From CAYRNC01 sp964425645 (GTDB lineage Bacteria; Bacillota; Clostridia; Peptostreptococcales; Anaerovoracaceae), in the NCBI GenBank assembly GCA_964425645.1, contig CAYRNC010000046.1, positions 1 to 13,418 on the forward strand: a stretch of 13,418 bases of DNA. The letters run 5' to 3'. The position numbers and the translations under genes were made by a program. Below the pieces are notes generated by a model. It had not been told where the DNA came from and did not search any database. It was given only the letters and a program-made list of their open reading frames with translations. Positions 1-6,009 of this stretch are shown here, one piece after another (within the stretch, counting starts at the first letter, position 1; the number at the start of each line of letters is the position of its first letter).

Positions 1-760
1 GCGAAAGCTAAAAGAGGGTGATCTGATAAAAATTGCTTTGAGAGAGGAGGGTCAATTTTTTGTAGAACCTGAGAACATATCTCTTGATATTATTTATGAG
101 GATGATGATCTGATGGTTGTGGATAAGCCTGCCGGCATGGTGGTTCATCCGGCTATAGGGAATTTAAAAGGAACATTGGTGAATGCAATTTCATTTCACT
201 GCAAAGGTCGTCTTTCACGGATAAATGGCGATATCAGGCAGGGTATAGTACATCGACTGGATAAAGATACGAGCGGGTTACTGGTAATTGCAAAGACCGA
301 CACCGCGCATGCAGCCTTAGCCTGTCAATTTGCATCCCGTTCCGTCAAAAGGATTTATAAGGGGATTGTATACGGATATCCGAAAAATGAAAGGGGTACT
401 GTGGATGCGGCAATCGGAAGGGATTACAAAAACCGTTTGAGAATGGCGGTGGTTGAAAGTGGCGGCAGGGCGGCAGTTACTCACTATCGGGTTTTAGAAA
501 ATTTAAGGGAGTTTTCTTTTGTCGAAGCCGAGCTTGTAACGGGAAGGACGCATCAGATTCGTGTTCATATGGCATATATCGGACATCCGCTTTTGGGAGA
601 TACCTTGTATGGACCGAAAAAGCAGCGTTTTGATGTAAAAAGGCAGATGCTTCACGCGGTAACGCTTGGCTTTATCCATCCTTCCACCGGGCAATATATG
701 CAGTTTGACAGCCCCCTGCCGGGGGTGTTAAATAATCTTCTAAAACGCCTGAAACAGTGA
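1..760 (+). CDS. rluD: 23S rRNA pseudouridine synthase, RluA/RluD family (5' truncated by window edge)
   Basis: Converts specific uridines of 23S rRNA to pseudouridine. The frame is open from the window edge (first full codon at base 2) and the first residues, RKLKEGDLIKI, look like the end of an N-terminal S4 RNA-binding domain. The gene therefore starts outside the window, and the in-frame TTG at 38 is not its start. The catalytic domain shows the family signature GIVHRLDKDTSGLLVIAK, with the nucleophilic Asp of HRLD at bases 260-262. It also has the GRTHQIRVHM motif and LLGDTLYG, and ends normally at a TGA. About 252 residues are visible, against roughly 300 for full-length members. The exact target uridines cannot be told from sequence; the Firmicute YlyB/RluD group is the best fit. 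A C5/G5 inverted repeat near the 3' end (712-730) lies inside the coding region and has no T-tract, so I do not call it a terminator. Confidence 0.93.
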   Translation, partial: RKLKEGDLIKIALREEGQFFVEPENISLDIIYEDDDLMVVDKPAGMVVHPAIGNLKGTLVNAISFHCKGRLSRINGDIRQGIVHRLDKDTSGLLVIAKTDTAHAALACQFASRSVKRIYKGIVYGYPKNERGTVDAAIGRDYKNRLRMAVVESGGRAAVTHYRVLENLREFSFVEAELVTGRTHQIRVHMAYIGHPLLGDTLYGPKKQRFDVKRQMLHAVTLGFIHPSTGQYMQFDSPLPGVLNNLLKRLKQ

Positions 761-864
761 TAAATCATGTATAAGCGGATGTCCGACAGCACAATCCTGC
801 AATGTATTATTTTGGGGCATCTTTGCCTGGATCGAAGAAATACGACATTACCGTCAGGATCTCA

Positions 865-1017
865 TTAACCTACCATGTGTTTTATGTATTGAAGGCAATC
901 TTCACAGACAACGGCATTTTTAAAACAAATGCTGCCTTGTTTTCCGCAAATAGAACATTCATAGCGAAAAGGTCCGTCTCCATCGGAATATTTTATATGC
1001 TTGCCTGTTTTATTCAT
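865..1017 (-). CDS. 50-aa Cys-rich small protein, putative zinc ribbon (function unknown)
   Basis: A small gene on the minus strand: ATG at 1017-1015, TAA at 867-865, 50 codons. Cysteines are at residues 21, 24, 31, 38 and 41. The two CxxC pairs (CSIC and CEDC), 13 residues apart, are the layout of a four-Cys zinc knuckle/ribbon. The N-terminal 20 residues are polar and Gly/Asp-rich. No signal peptide or membrane segment is present, so the product is probably cytosolic. The start is backed by an AGAGGAAA ribosome binding site about 9 bases upstream. It lies downstream of and co-oriented with the NFACT gene across a 141-base gap that contains its own weak promoter candidate. It overlaps a longer + strand frame (802-1080), which has no ribosome binding site and low-complexity hydrophobic content. 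I do not recognise a named family. Nucleic-acid binding or metal binding is inference from the Cys spacing only. Confidence 0.72.
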   Translation of the reverse strand: MNKTGKHIKYSDGDGPFRYECSICGKQGSICFKNAVVCEDCLQYIKHMVG

Positions 1018-1065
1018 AATCTTTTTCCTCTTTCTTTAGCGGTACATTACAGGATGTTTAAATAT

Positions 1066-1094
1066 AGTGTAAGGCATTAGTTTCAAAAGTTCAA
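1066..1094 (-). promoter_or_regulatory. Possible SigA promoter for the Cys-rich small gene
   Basis: On the minus strand, TTGAAC (1094-1089) and TACACT (1071-1066) are separated by 17 bases, each matching 4 of 6 SigA consensus positions. The start codon is about 50 bases downstream. An alternative -10, TATATT, overlaps just downstream. The region is AT-rich, so a chance match is quite possible. Confidence 0.3.
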
Positions 1095-1158
1095 CCAATA
1101 TTTTACATATTGTAATAATTAACACATTTAATGTAATTACTGCAGAAATATTGTAATA

Positions 1159-2898
1159 TTATGGAAGGACTGTGATGTCCTCTCCTCTTTTTGGATCTGC
1201 AAAAACGGTTTTGTTATCAGTATAGGTGACCATACCCGGTTTTCCACCCGGAATTTTCTTAACATACCTTACCTCTGTTACATCAACAGGAACATTCTCC
1301 GAGTATCTTGCTTTGCTGTAGTATGCCGCCAGGCCTGCCGCCGTGAGCATATCCGCTTTCGATACATGCCTTCCTTCTGTAAAAAGTATGACGTGTGAAC
1401 CGGGGCTGTCCTTTACATGAAACCACAGATCCCTTTTATTTGCAGTTTTGAACGTTAAATTATCATTGTCTTTGTTGTTTCTGCCTACGAGTATTCGGAA
1501 ACCCGTATCACTTTTAAATGCATGGGGCATATGTTTTATTTTTAGGGGCTTTGTTTTGTCTTTTTTACCTGATGGGAACCCGCTTTCATGAAGCTCATTT
1601 CGGAGCTCTTCTATATCTTGAACGGAATTTGCATTCTGTGCAAAGGTTAAAACCGATTCCAAATAGTCAATGGATTTGTCCGACTCTTTCAGTTGAATAT
1701 TTTTTTCGTATAAGGCGGTTTTTGATTTAGCATAGTTTTTGAAATATCTTTGGGCATTTTCCGACGGTGAAAAACGGGGGTTTAAAGGGATACTGATTAA
1801 AGTATCGTCATAGTAGTTTAATAGGCGTACACGTGTAAGGCCTGAAGGTATTTCATGCAGATGTGCAGTGATAAGTTCTCCGTAAAGGCGGTCGATTTCT
1901 GCTTCCTTTGCTTTTAGCAGGTCCTCTGCAAGACGTTGCTTTTTTAAATAAAGTTTGTCGAGAGAACCGAGGATGCTGCGGCATAAATTTTGCGATTTCT
2001 GCTTAATTCTATTTGAATCGGCTTTATTTGAATAGTAATAATCTGCTGCCTCATTGGGTCCCGGGAGGCGGATTTCCTCGTAAAAATCGGATTTCAGTTT
2101 CTGCGGGAAGATATGGAAGTCCGCCGGGGTGCGGTCTTTATTCAGATATACCATTGAATCTGCATTATTAAGGATGGCAGAGGATATTTTCATTAAGGTC
2201 GGATAAAGCTCGTGTGAGGTAAGATGCTTTACATCTTTATCGGTGCCGATAGCAGCTAAACAGCATATTTCCTTTGCTGTGGAAGGACTTAAGCCTTGAA
2301 TGCGGTCTACAAGAATCTCCGGCGGCGAATTATCGGCGTCGCTTAAAAAGCCATCCAGTTCGTTTCTTGTAAGGGTATATAAACAGGCTTTTCCGCGATC
2401 AGGAGGGGCGATATATTTTATACCGGGTATCAGCTGGCGATAGCGGTTTTTATCGGATGTGATCCTTTTTATGCTGTCAATGATCGTCAGGGTTTCAGCA
2501 TCAATTGCAGTTATATTGCTGTGTTTGCCCATTATTTCTACTATCAATTGCTTTCCGGCGGAAAAGCCGAGTTCATCGTAATGATCAATTGAAAGAATGA
2601 CGATTCGCTCCGAGCCTACTTGGTTAATTTTTGTGATCCTTCCGCCTTGAAAATGTTTCCTTAACAGCATGCAGAAAGCTGTGGGATTTTTGGGATTAAC
2701 CGATTCTGATTTCGTAAGGTGCATTCTCGGATAATTTCCGTTTGCTGAAATATACAGCCGATGACCTTTTTTGTTTGCATGAATGTGCAGCATTAACCCG
2801 TCCTTTTCAGGCTGATAAATCCTTTCTATCCTGCCCCCTGACAGCATCCCGTTTAATTGTCGGGCGATTGCACCCGTTACCAATCCGTCGTAGCCCAA
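1159..2898 (-). CDS. rqcH: NFACT-family ribosome quality control factor RqcH (FbpA/YloA)
   Basis: RqcH binds stalled 50S subunits carrying peptidyl-tRNA and recruits tRNA-Ala to add C-terminal alanine tails that mark the chain for degradation; these roles are known from the Bacillus subtilis homologue. About 579 residues. The NFACT-N domain is at about 1-260, with AFCMLLRKHFQGGRI and LIVEIMGKHSNI motifs. A helical/coiled-coil middle follows, then the C-terminal NFACT-R domain with ILVGRNNKDNDNLTF and DLWFHVKDSPGSHVIL. I chose TTG at 2898 as start: an AAGGAG ribosome binding site lies 6 bases upstream (2905-2910) and the first residues become LGYDGLVTGAIARQLN, as in homologues. The ATG seven codons upstream (2919) has no ribosome binding site. 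With this start, the residues aligned to the conserved Asp97-Arg98 pair are Glu97-Arg98. No clear terminator follows the stop. Confidence 0.95.
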   Translation of the reverse strand: MGYDGLVTGAIARQLNGMLSGGRIERIYQPEKDGLMLHIHANKKGHRLYISANGNYPRMHLTKSESVNPKNPTAFCMLLRKHFQGGRITKINQVGSERIVILSIDHYDELGFSAGKQLIVEIMGKHSNITAIDAETLTIIDSIKRITSDKNRYRQLIPGIKYIAPPDRGKACLYTLTRNELDGFLSDADNSPPEILVDRIQGLSPSTAKEICCLAAIGTDKDVKHLTSHELYPTLMKISSAILNNADSMVYLNKDRTPADFHIFPQKLKSDFYEEIRLPGPNEAADYYYSNKADSNRIKQKSQNLCRSILGSLDKLYLKKQRLAEDLLKAKEAEIDRLYGELITAHLHEIPSGLTRVRLLNYYDDTLISIPLNPRFSPSENAQRYFKNYAKSKTALYEKNIQLKESDKSIDYLESVLTFAQNANSVQDIEELRNELHESGFPSGKKDKTKPLKIKHMPHAFKSDTGFRILVGRNNKDNDNLTFKTANKRDLWFHVKDSPGSHVILFTEGRHVSKADMLTAAGLAAYYSKARYSENVPVDVTEVRYVKKIPGGKPGMVTYTDNKTVFADPKRGEDITVLP

Positions 2899-2911
2899 TG
2901 TTTTCTCCTTG

Positions 2912-2940
2912 TTGCGCATTGCAGTAAACGAAGGTATAAT
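2912..2940 (+). promoter_or_regulatory. SigA-like promoter for yicC-gmk-rpoZ
   Basis: TTGCGC (2912-2917), a 17-base spacer and a perfect TATAAT (2935-2940) lie 57 bases before the yicC ATG. Transcription would start near 2947, at the left edge of a perfect 10-bp palindrome ATGATATCAT (2947-2956), which could be an operator. The -35 is only a half match; the -10 and the position carry the call. Confidence 0.55.
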
Positions 2941-2962
2941 GATTTAATGATATCATGGTCAG
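2933..2962 (-). promoter_or_regulatory. Weak candidate promoter for rqcH
   Basis: On the minus strand, CTGACC (2962-2957) and TATACC (2938-2933) are 18 bases apart, each matching 4 of 6 consensus bases. The -10 overlaps the opposite-strand -10 of the yicC promoter. If both are real, the two divergent promoters would compete for RNA polymerase. Confidence 0.3.
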
Positions 2963-2996
2963 TTGCAAATGAAAACAAGAGATCCGGGGAGGAAGC

Positions 2997-3881
2997 ATGA
3001 TAAAAAGCATGACTGGCTTCGGAAGGAGCGAATACAGCGATGGAAAAAGAAACATTCTCATTGAAATTAGGGCGGTAAATCATCGTTATTGTGATATCTC
3101 GATCAGAATGCAAAGAAGATATTCCTTTGCCGAAGAAGGCATTAAAAGTCTTGTAAAGAGTACAGCGAAGAGAGGAAAGATCGATATATCTGTTTTGATA
3201 GAAAACGTAACAAAGGAGGATGTCAAGGTTAAACTGAATACCCCGGTGGCTAAACAGTATTATGATAATCTGCTGAAGCTTAAGGACTGTTTTGCTCTTT
3301 CAGGGGATATTACTCTTCCGTATCTGGCGGCCTTACCGGATGTTATGAGTGCGATGCCCGACGTTGAAAACGAGGAAGAAATTCTTCGAAGTCTTTCAAT
3401 TCCCGTGAAAAATGCGGTAGAAAATCTTGATAAAATGCGAATTTCGGAGGGATCGAAACTTGCTGATGATATTATTCAAAGAGGAAGGCTTATTCAAAAT
3501 AAACTAAGGATAATCGAAGAACGCTCGCCGATCGTCGTTCATAGTTATATCGAGAAAATGAAGGAAAGGATAAAGGAGCTGCTGGAAGGCGACGCGGAAG
3601 TACCCGAGGACAGGATATTGCTTGAGGCGGCCATCTTTGCCGACAAGAGCAATATAACGGAAGAATTGGTACGTTTGGACAGCCATATTCAGCAAATGAA
3701 TTGCATCATAAGCATGAGCAATGAACCCGATGGCAGAAAACTGGACTTTCTCGTTCAGGAGATGAATCGGGAGGCCAATACGATCGGATCAAAATCCAAC
3801 GACGCAAACATAACGAATTTGACAATAGAAATTAAAAGTGAAATCGAAAAAATTCGGGAACAGGTACAAAATGTTGAATGA
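2997..3881 (+). CDS. yicC: YicC family protein (putative endoribonuclease)
   Basis: Widely conserved bacterial protein; members have been reported to act as endoribonucleases, but substrates in Firmicutes are not settled. 294 residues, the usual family length. The N-terminal YicC domain opens with MIKSMTGFGRSEY, followed by the IEIRAVNHRYCDISIRM block at about 21-37. The C-terminal DUF1732 domain (about 205-294) carries the signature GRKLDFLVQEMNREANTIGS and ends with EIEKIREQVQNVE. The start is supported by GGGGAGG 4-5 bases upstream of the ATG. It is first in a + strand group with gmk and rpoZ, a pairing common in Firmicutes. In many relatives remA (DUF370) lies between yicC and gmk; here only a 67-base AT-rich gap is present. 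No signal peptide, so a cytosolic protein is expected. Confidence 0.95.
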   Translation: MIKSMTGFGRSEYSDGKRNILIEIRAVNHRYCDISIRMQRRYSFAEEGIKSLVKSTAKRGKIDISVLIENVTKEDVKVKLNTPVAKQYYDNLLKLKDCFALSGDITLPYLAALPDVMSAMPDVENEEEILRSLSIPVKNAVENLDKMRISEGSKLADDIIQRGRLIQNKLRIIEERSPIVVHSYIEKMKERIKELLEGDAEVPEDRILLEAAIFADKSNITEELVRLDSHIQQMNCIISMSNEPDGRKLDFLVQEMNREANTIGSKSNDANITNLTIEIKSEIEKIREQVQNVE

Positions 3882-3886
3882 TTCTC

Positions 3887-3915
3887 TTGATCTTTTTTAT
3901 TATTTATAATACAGT
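3887..3915 (+). promoter_or_regulatory. Weak promoter candidate upstream of gmk
   Basis: In the 67-base AT-rich gap between yicC and gmk, TTGATC (3887-3892) and TACAGT (3910-3915) are 17 bases apart, each matching 4 of 6 consensus bases. A TATAAT at 3905-3910 lacks a properly spaced -35. gmk may simply be transcribed from the yicC promoter. Confidence 0.25.
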
Positions 3916-3948
3916 ATATTGCCGATACCAGGCAAGAAGGGATTATGT

Positions 3949-4557
3949 ATGAACAAAGGATTAATGTTCGTTGTATCCGGGCCGTCTGGAGCGGGGAAGG
4001 GGACTATATGCAAACAGATCGGCAAAAGGCTGAATGTTGAACTGTCTGTCTCCATGACCACAAGGCAGCCCAGACCCGGTGAGGTAGAAAGCAAAAGCTA
4101 TTATTTTGTCAGTCATGGTCATTTCATGAGTGTTTTGGGCAGCGGCGGGTTTTTAGAGCACGCCTGCGTATATGGTAATTATTACGGTACGCCGAAGGAC
4201 CAAGTCGTAAGCAGTCTTAAAAAGGGACTTGATGTGGTTTTAGAGATAGATATTCAGGGGGCTCTTCAGGTTCGAAATTCATATCCAAAAGCTATATTTA
4301 TTTTTATTCTTCCCCCCTCCATGAGCGAGCTCAGAAAAAGAATAACCGGAAGAGGGTCGGAAACTGAGGAATCAATAAATATGAGAATGGCGGAAGCATT
4401 AAAAGAGGTTACCTATATCGATAAATACAATTATTGCATTGTCAACGATGATTTGGATGAGGCTGTAGATCGGGTTGCAGCGATTATTAAGGCAGAGCAT
4501 TCTCGGGTTTCAGAAAACATTTATGAGTTAATTTCAGGATATTCGAATGATCTATAA
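3949..4557 (+). CDS. gmk: Guanylate kinase
   Basis: Phosphorylates GMP to GDP with ATP. It is essential for GTP supply and sets the GMP pool relevant to the (p)ppGpp response in Firmicutes. 202 residues, the normal length. P-loop GPSGAGKGT at 11-19; the GMP-binding region has SMTTRQPRPGEVESKSYYFV and the conserved EHACVYGNYYGTP stretch. LEIDIQGALQV is the Walker B-like strand, and the lid region is RKRITGRGSETEESINMRM. The ATG at 3949 is preferred over the in-frame TTG at 3919 because GAAGGGA lies about 7 bases upstream and the protein then begins MNKGLMFVVSGPSG as usual. It sits between yicC and rpoZ, 21 bases before the rpoZ start. Confidence 0.97.
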   Translation: MNKGLMFVVSGPSGAGKGTICKQIGKRLNVELSVSMTTRQPRPGEVESKSYYFVSHGHFMSVLGSGGFLEHACVYGNYYGTPKDQVVSSLKKGLDVVLEIDIQGALQVRNSYPKAIFIFILPPSMSELRKRITGRGSETEESINMRMAEALKEVTYIDKYNYCIVNDDLDEAVDRVAAIIKAEHSRVSENIYELISGYSNDL

Positions 4558-4578
4558 TGCAAAGGAGGATACAGTATC

Positions 4579-4776
4579 ATGTTAGAACCGTCAATCAGGC
4601 TGATGAAACAAAAAGCTGACAGCCGATATACACTGGCTATTATGGCGGCAAAAAGAGCAAGGGATATAATTGAAGGCAAGCCTCGGTTGGTCGATGCCGA
4701 TATTGAAAAACCCATATCTATAGCCGTTTCAGAGATAGCACAAGATTATATTACCTATAAACGGGAAGAAAAGTGA
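4579..4776 (+). CDS. rpoZ: DNA-directed RNA polymerase omega subunit
   Basis: Omega assists folding and assembly of the beta' subunit into RNA polymerase. 65 residues, within the usual 60-90 range for Firmicutes. It carries the family core SRYTLAIMAAKRARDI at about 15-30, preceded by the short N-terminal segment containing PSI, and ends with a charged tail. AAAGGAGG (4561-4568) lies 10 bases upstream of the ATG, slightly long spacing. Neighbour of gmk as in most Firmicutes. The next gene is not coaBC, which often follows rpoZ, but a TcdA-type E1-like protein. An orphan GGAGG (4780-4784) right after the stop has no start codon at usable distance. Confidence 0.95.
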   Translation: MLEPSIRLMKQKADSRYTLAIMAAKRARDIIEGKPRLVDADIEKPISIAVSEIAQDYITYKREEK

Positions 4777-4825
4777 AGCGGAGGCAAAACGTATCGGGAC
4801 CGGTTGGCTTTTTGCGGAGAATTAA

Positions 4826-5512
4826 ATGGCAACTGTATATGACAGAACGGAAAAACTTATAGGCAGGGATGCCGTAAAATGCCTAAGGCAAAAAAGAGTG
4901 CTCGTAGCAGGGCTCGGAGGCGTGGGAGGCATGGCTGCCGAGACATTGACGCGGGTCGGTGTGGGCGTTATAGGCATTGTAGATTATGACCATGTGGATG
5001 TTACAAACATTAACCGACAGATAATTGCTCTAGGGAGCACCGTAGGTAAGCTGAAGGCTGATGTAATGAAAGATCGTATAACGGATATAAATCCCGAGAC
5101 ACGGGTTATTTCATTTTCAAAAAAAATTTCTACTGCTACGATAGAGGAACTTTTTATTTTTGACTGGGATTATGTAGTGGATGCCATCGACGATGCTCAA
5201 TCAAAAATATTGTTGATTGGAGAAGCAAAAAATCGCAATATTCCAATTATATCCTCAATGGGAACTGCCAATCATTCAGATCCAGGCAAACTTGAGATCG
5301 CCGATATAAGTGAAACACATACCTGTCCGATGGCACGGCGAATCCGGAAAGAATCAGGTCGAAAGAAAATAGGAGGATTTAAGGTTTTGTTTTCTTCCGA
5401 AATACCTAAGCAAACTGAGCGCGAAGAAGGTTTGGGACTTGCCAGCATTATGTTTGTGCCGGCTGCCGCGGGGCTGCTGATAGCCCATGAGGTAGTGAAA
5501 CAATTTATATGA
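4826..5512 (+). CDS. tcdA: tRNA threonylcarbamoyladenosine dehydratase (TcdA/CsdL, ThiF/E1-like fold)
   Basis: ATP-dependent enzyme that cyclises t6A37 of ANN-decoding tRNAs to ct6A, improving decoding. 228 residues forming one ThiF/MoeB/HesA-type E1-like Rossmann domain. Visible motifs are the nucleotide-binding GLGGVG at 29-34, the DYDHVDVTNINRQ block at about 53-65 with the adenylation Asn/Arg residues, GKLKADV at 74-80 with the conserved Lys, and the VVDAIDD strand at 117-123. The SSMGTANHSDPGKLEIADI block followed by ARRIRK matches TcdA rather than MoeB or ThiF. No zinc-binding CxxC pairs are present, as expected for TcdA. The ATG has GGAGA 5 bases upstream. Members often carry a longer C-terminus (E. 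coli about 268 residues); this one is at the short end. General ThiF-family annotation is the fallback. Confidence 0.88.
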   Translation: MATVYDRTEKLIGRDAVKCLRQKRVLVAGLGGVGGMAAETLTRVGVGVIGIVDYDHVDVTNINRQIIALGSTVGKLKADVMKDRITDINPETRVISFSKKISTATIEELFIFDWDYVVDAIDDAQSKILLIGEAKNRNIPIISSMGTANHSDPGKLEIADISETHTCPMARRIRKESGRKKIGGFKVLFSSEIPKQTEREEGLGLASIMFVPAAAGLLIAHEVVKQFI

Positions 5513-5529
5513 ATTAGTGCAATTATTTT

Positions 5530-5577
5530 CCCCTCATAATTGTCTGTATTATATAAGCAGTCGTGTTTAATGAGGGG
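5530..5577 (+). promoter_or_regulatory. Inverted repeat that can mask the ribosome binding site of the LytTR gene
   Basis: CCCCTCAT (5530-5537) is perfectly complementary to ATGAGGGG (5570-5577), with 32 bases between. The right arm contains the GAGGGG ribosome binding site of the LytTR gene. An RNA entering from tcdA could fold and hide that site. An RNA starting at a -10-like TATTATATAA (5547-5556) inside the loop would lack the left arm and leave the site open. The pairing is seen directly; the regulation is inference. Confidence 0.45.
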
Positions 5578-5581
5578 CCTT

Positions 5582-5923
5582 ATGAAGACTACCGGAATAT
5601 ACAGGAAGAGAAAGCAGTACTTTATAATAGAAACAAGGAAGGGAATTACAAAGTTAAAAACAGACAGCATCAATTATTTTGAAAAGGATTTGCGCCTGGT
5701 CCATGTCCATGCAGACGGTGGGATATATAGTTTTTACGAAAGCTTTAAAAATCTTGAAAAAATCATAGATGACAGGTTTTGCCGCTGTCACAACAGTTAT
5801 ATAGTGAATCTGGATAAGGTTGTTCGGGTTGAAAGATATAATACACATTTGGCAAACGGAGAAATGGTACCCATCAGTCAACGTTTTTACTCTTCAACCC
5901 GGTATTGTTATTTAAGAAGTTGA
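5582..5923 (+). CDS. Stand-alone LytTR DNA-binding domain protein
   Basis: Probable transcription regulator. 113 residues, made almost entirely of one LytTR domain. A basic N-terminus (GIYRKRKQYFIIETRKG) is followed by INYFEKDLRLVHVH, YSFYESFKNLEKII, the hallmark FCRCHNSYIVNLDKVVRVER near 74-93, and a LANGEMVPISQRFY end matching the domain's last beta strands. No receiver domain or membrane segment is present, so it is not a classical LytR/AgrA response regulator. The start at 5582 follows GAGGGG by 4 bases; the in-frame ATG at 5570 overlaps that site and is less likely. It lies between tcdA and rpsB with no histidine kinase or DUF3021 partner nearby. Target genes are unknown; autoregulation or action on the adjacent rpsB promoter is only a possibility. 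Confidence 0.85.
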   Translation: MKTTGIYRKRKQYFIIETRKGITKLKTDSINYFEKDLRLVHVHADGGIYSFYESFKNLEKIIDDRFCRCHNSYIVNLDKVVRVERYNTHLANGEMVPISQRFYSSTRYCYLRS

Positions 5924-5972
5924 AATACCCTGATTTATTGCGAATATGACAGACGCAGGAACGATAATTTTC
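5924..5972. other. Short non-coding stretch after the LytTR gene
   Basis: Between the LytTR stop and the rpsB promoter I find no hairpin with a T-tract and no start codon with a ribosome binding site. LytTR transcripts may therefore read into the rpsB leader. Confidence 0.4.
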
Positions 5973-6001
5973 TTGCTATTTTTTTTGCATTATAGTATAG
6001 T
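5973..6001 (+). promoter_or_regulatory. rpsB: SigA-like promoter for rpsB-tsf
   Basis: TTGCTA (5973-5978), a 17-base spacer that begins with a T-run, and TATAGT (5996-6001; 5 of 6). It lies in the 197-base non-coding gap after the LytTR gene. Transcription would begin near 6008, giving a leader of about 110 bases. A second TATAGT at 5991-5996 would have too short a spacer (12). Confidence 0.6.
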
Positions 6002-6009
6002 ATTTGTTG

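Noticed and set aside
712..730. CCCCC/GGGGG hairpin at the 3' end of the pseudouridine synthase gene as a terminator
   Set aside because: It lies inside the coding sequence before the stop and has no T-tract on either strand.
821..838. Short inverted repeat GGCA/TGCC between the pseudouridine synthase and the Cys-rich gene as a bidirectional terminator
   Set aside because: The stem is only 4 bp and no T-run follows on either strand.
802..1080. 92-residue + strand reading frame in the gap after the pseudouridine synthase
   Set aside because: It has no ribosome binding site and no recognisable motif, and lies opposite the better-supported Cys-rich gene on the minus strand.
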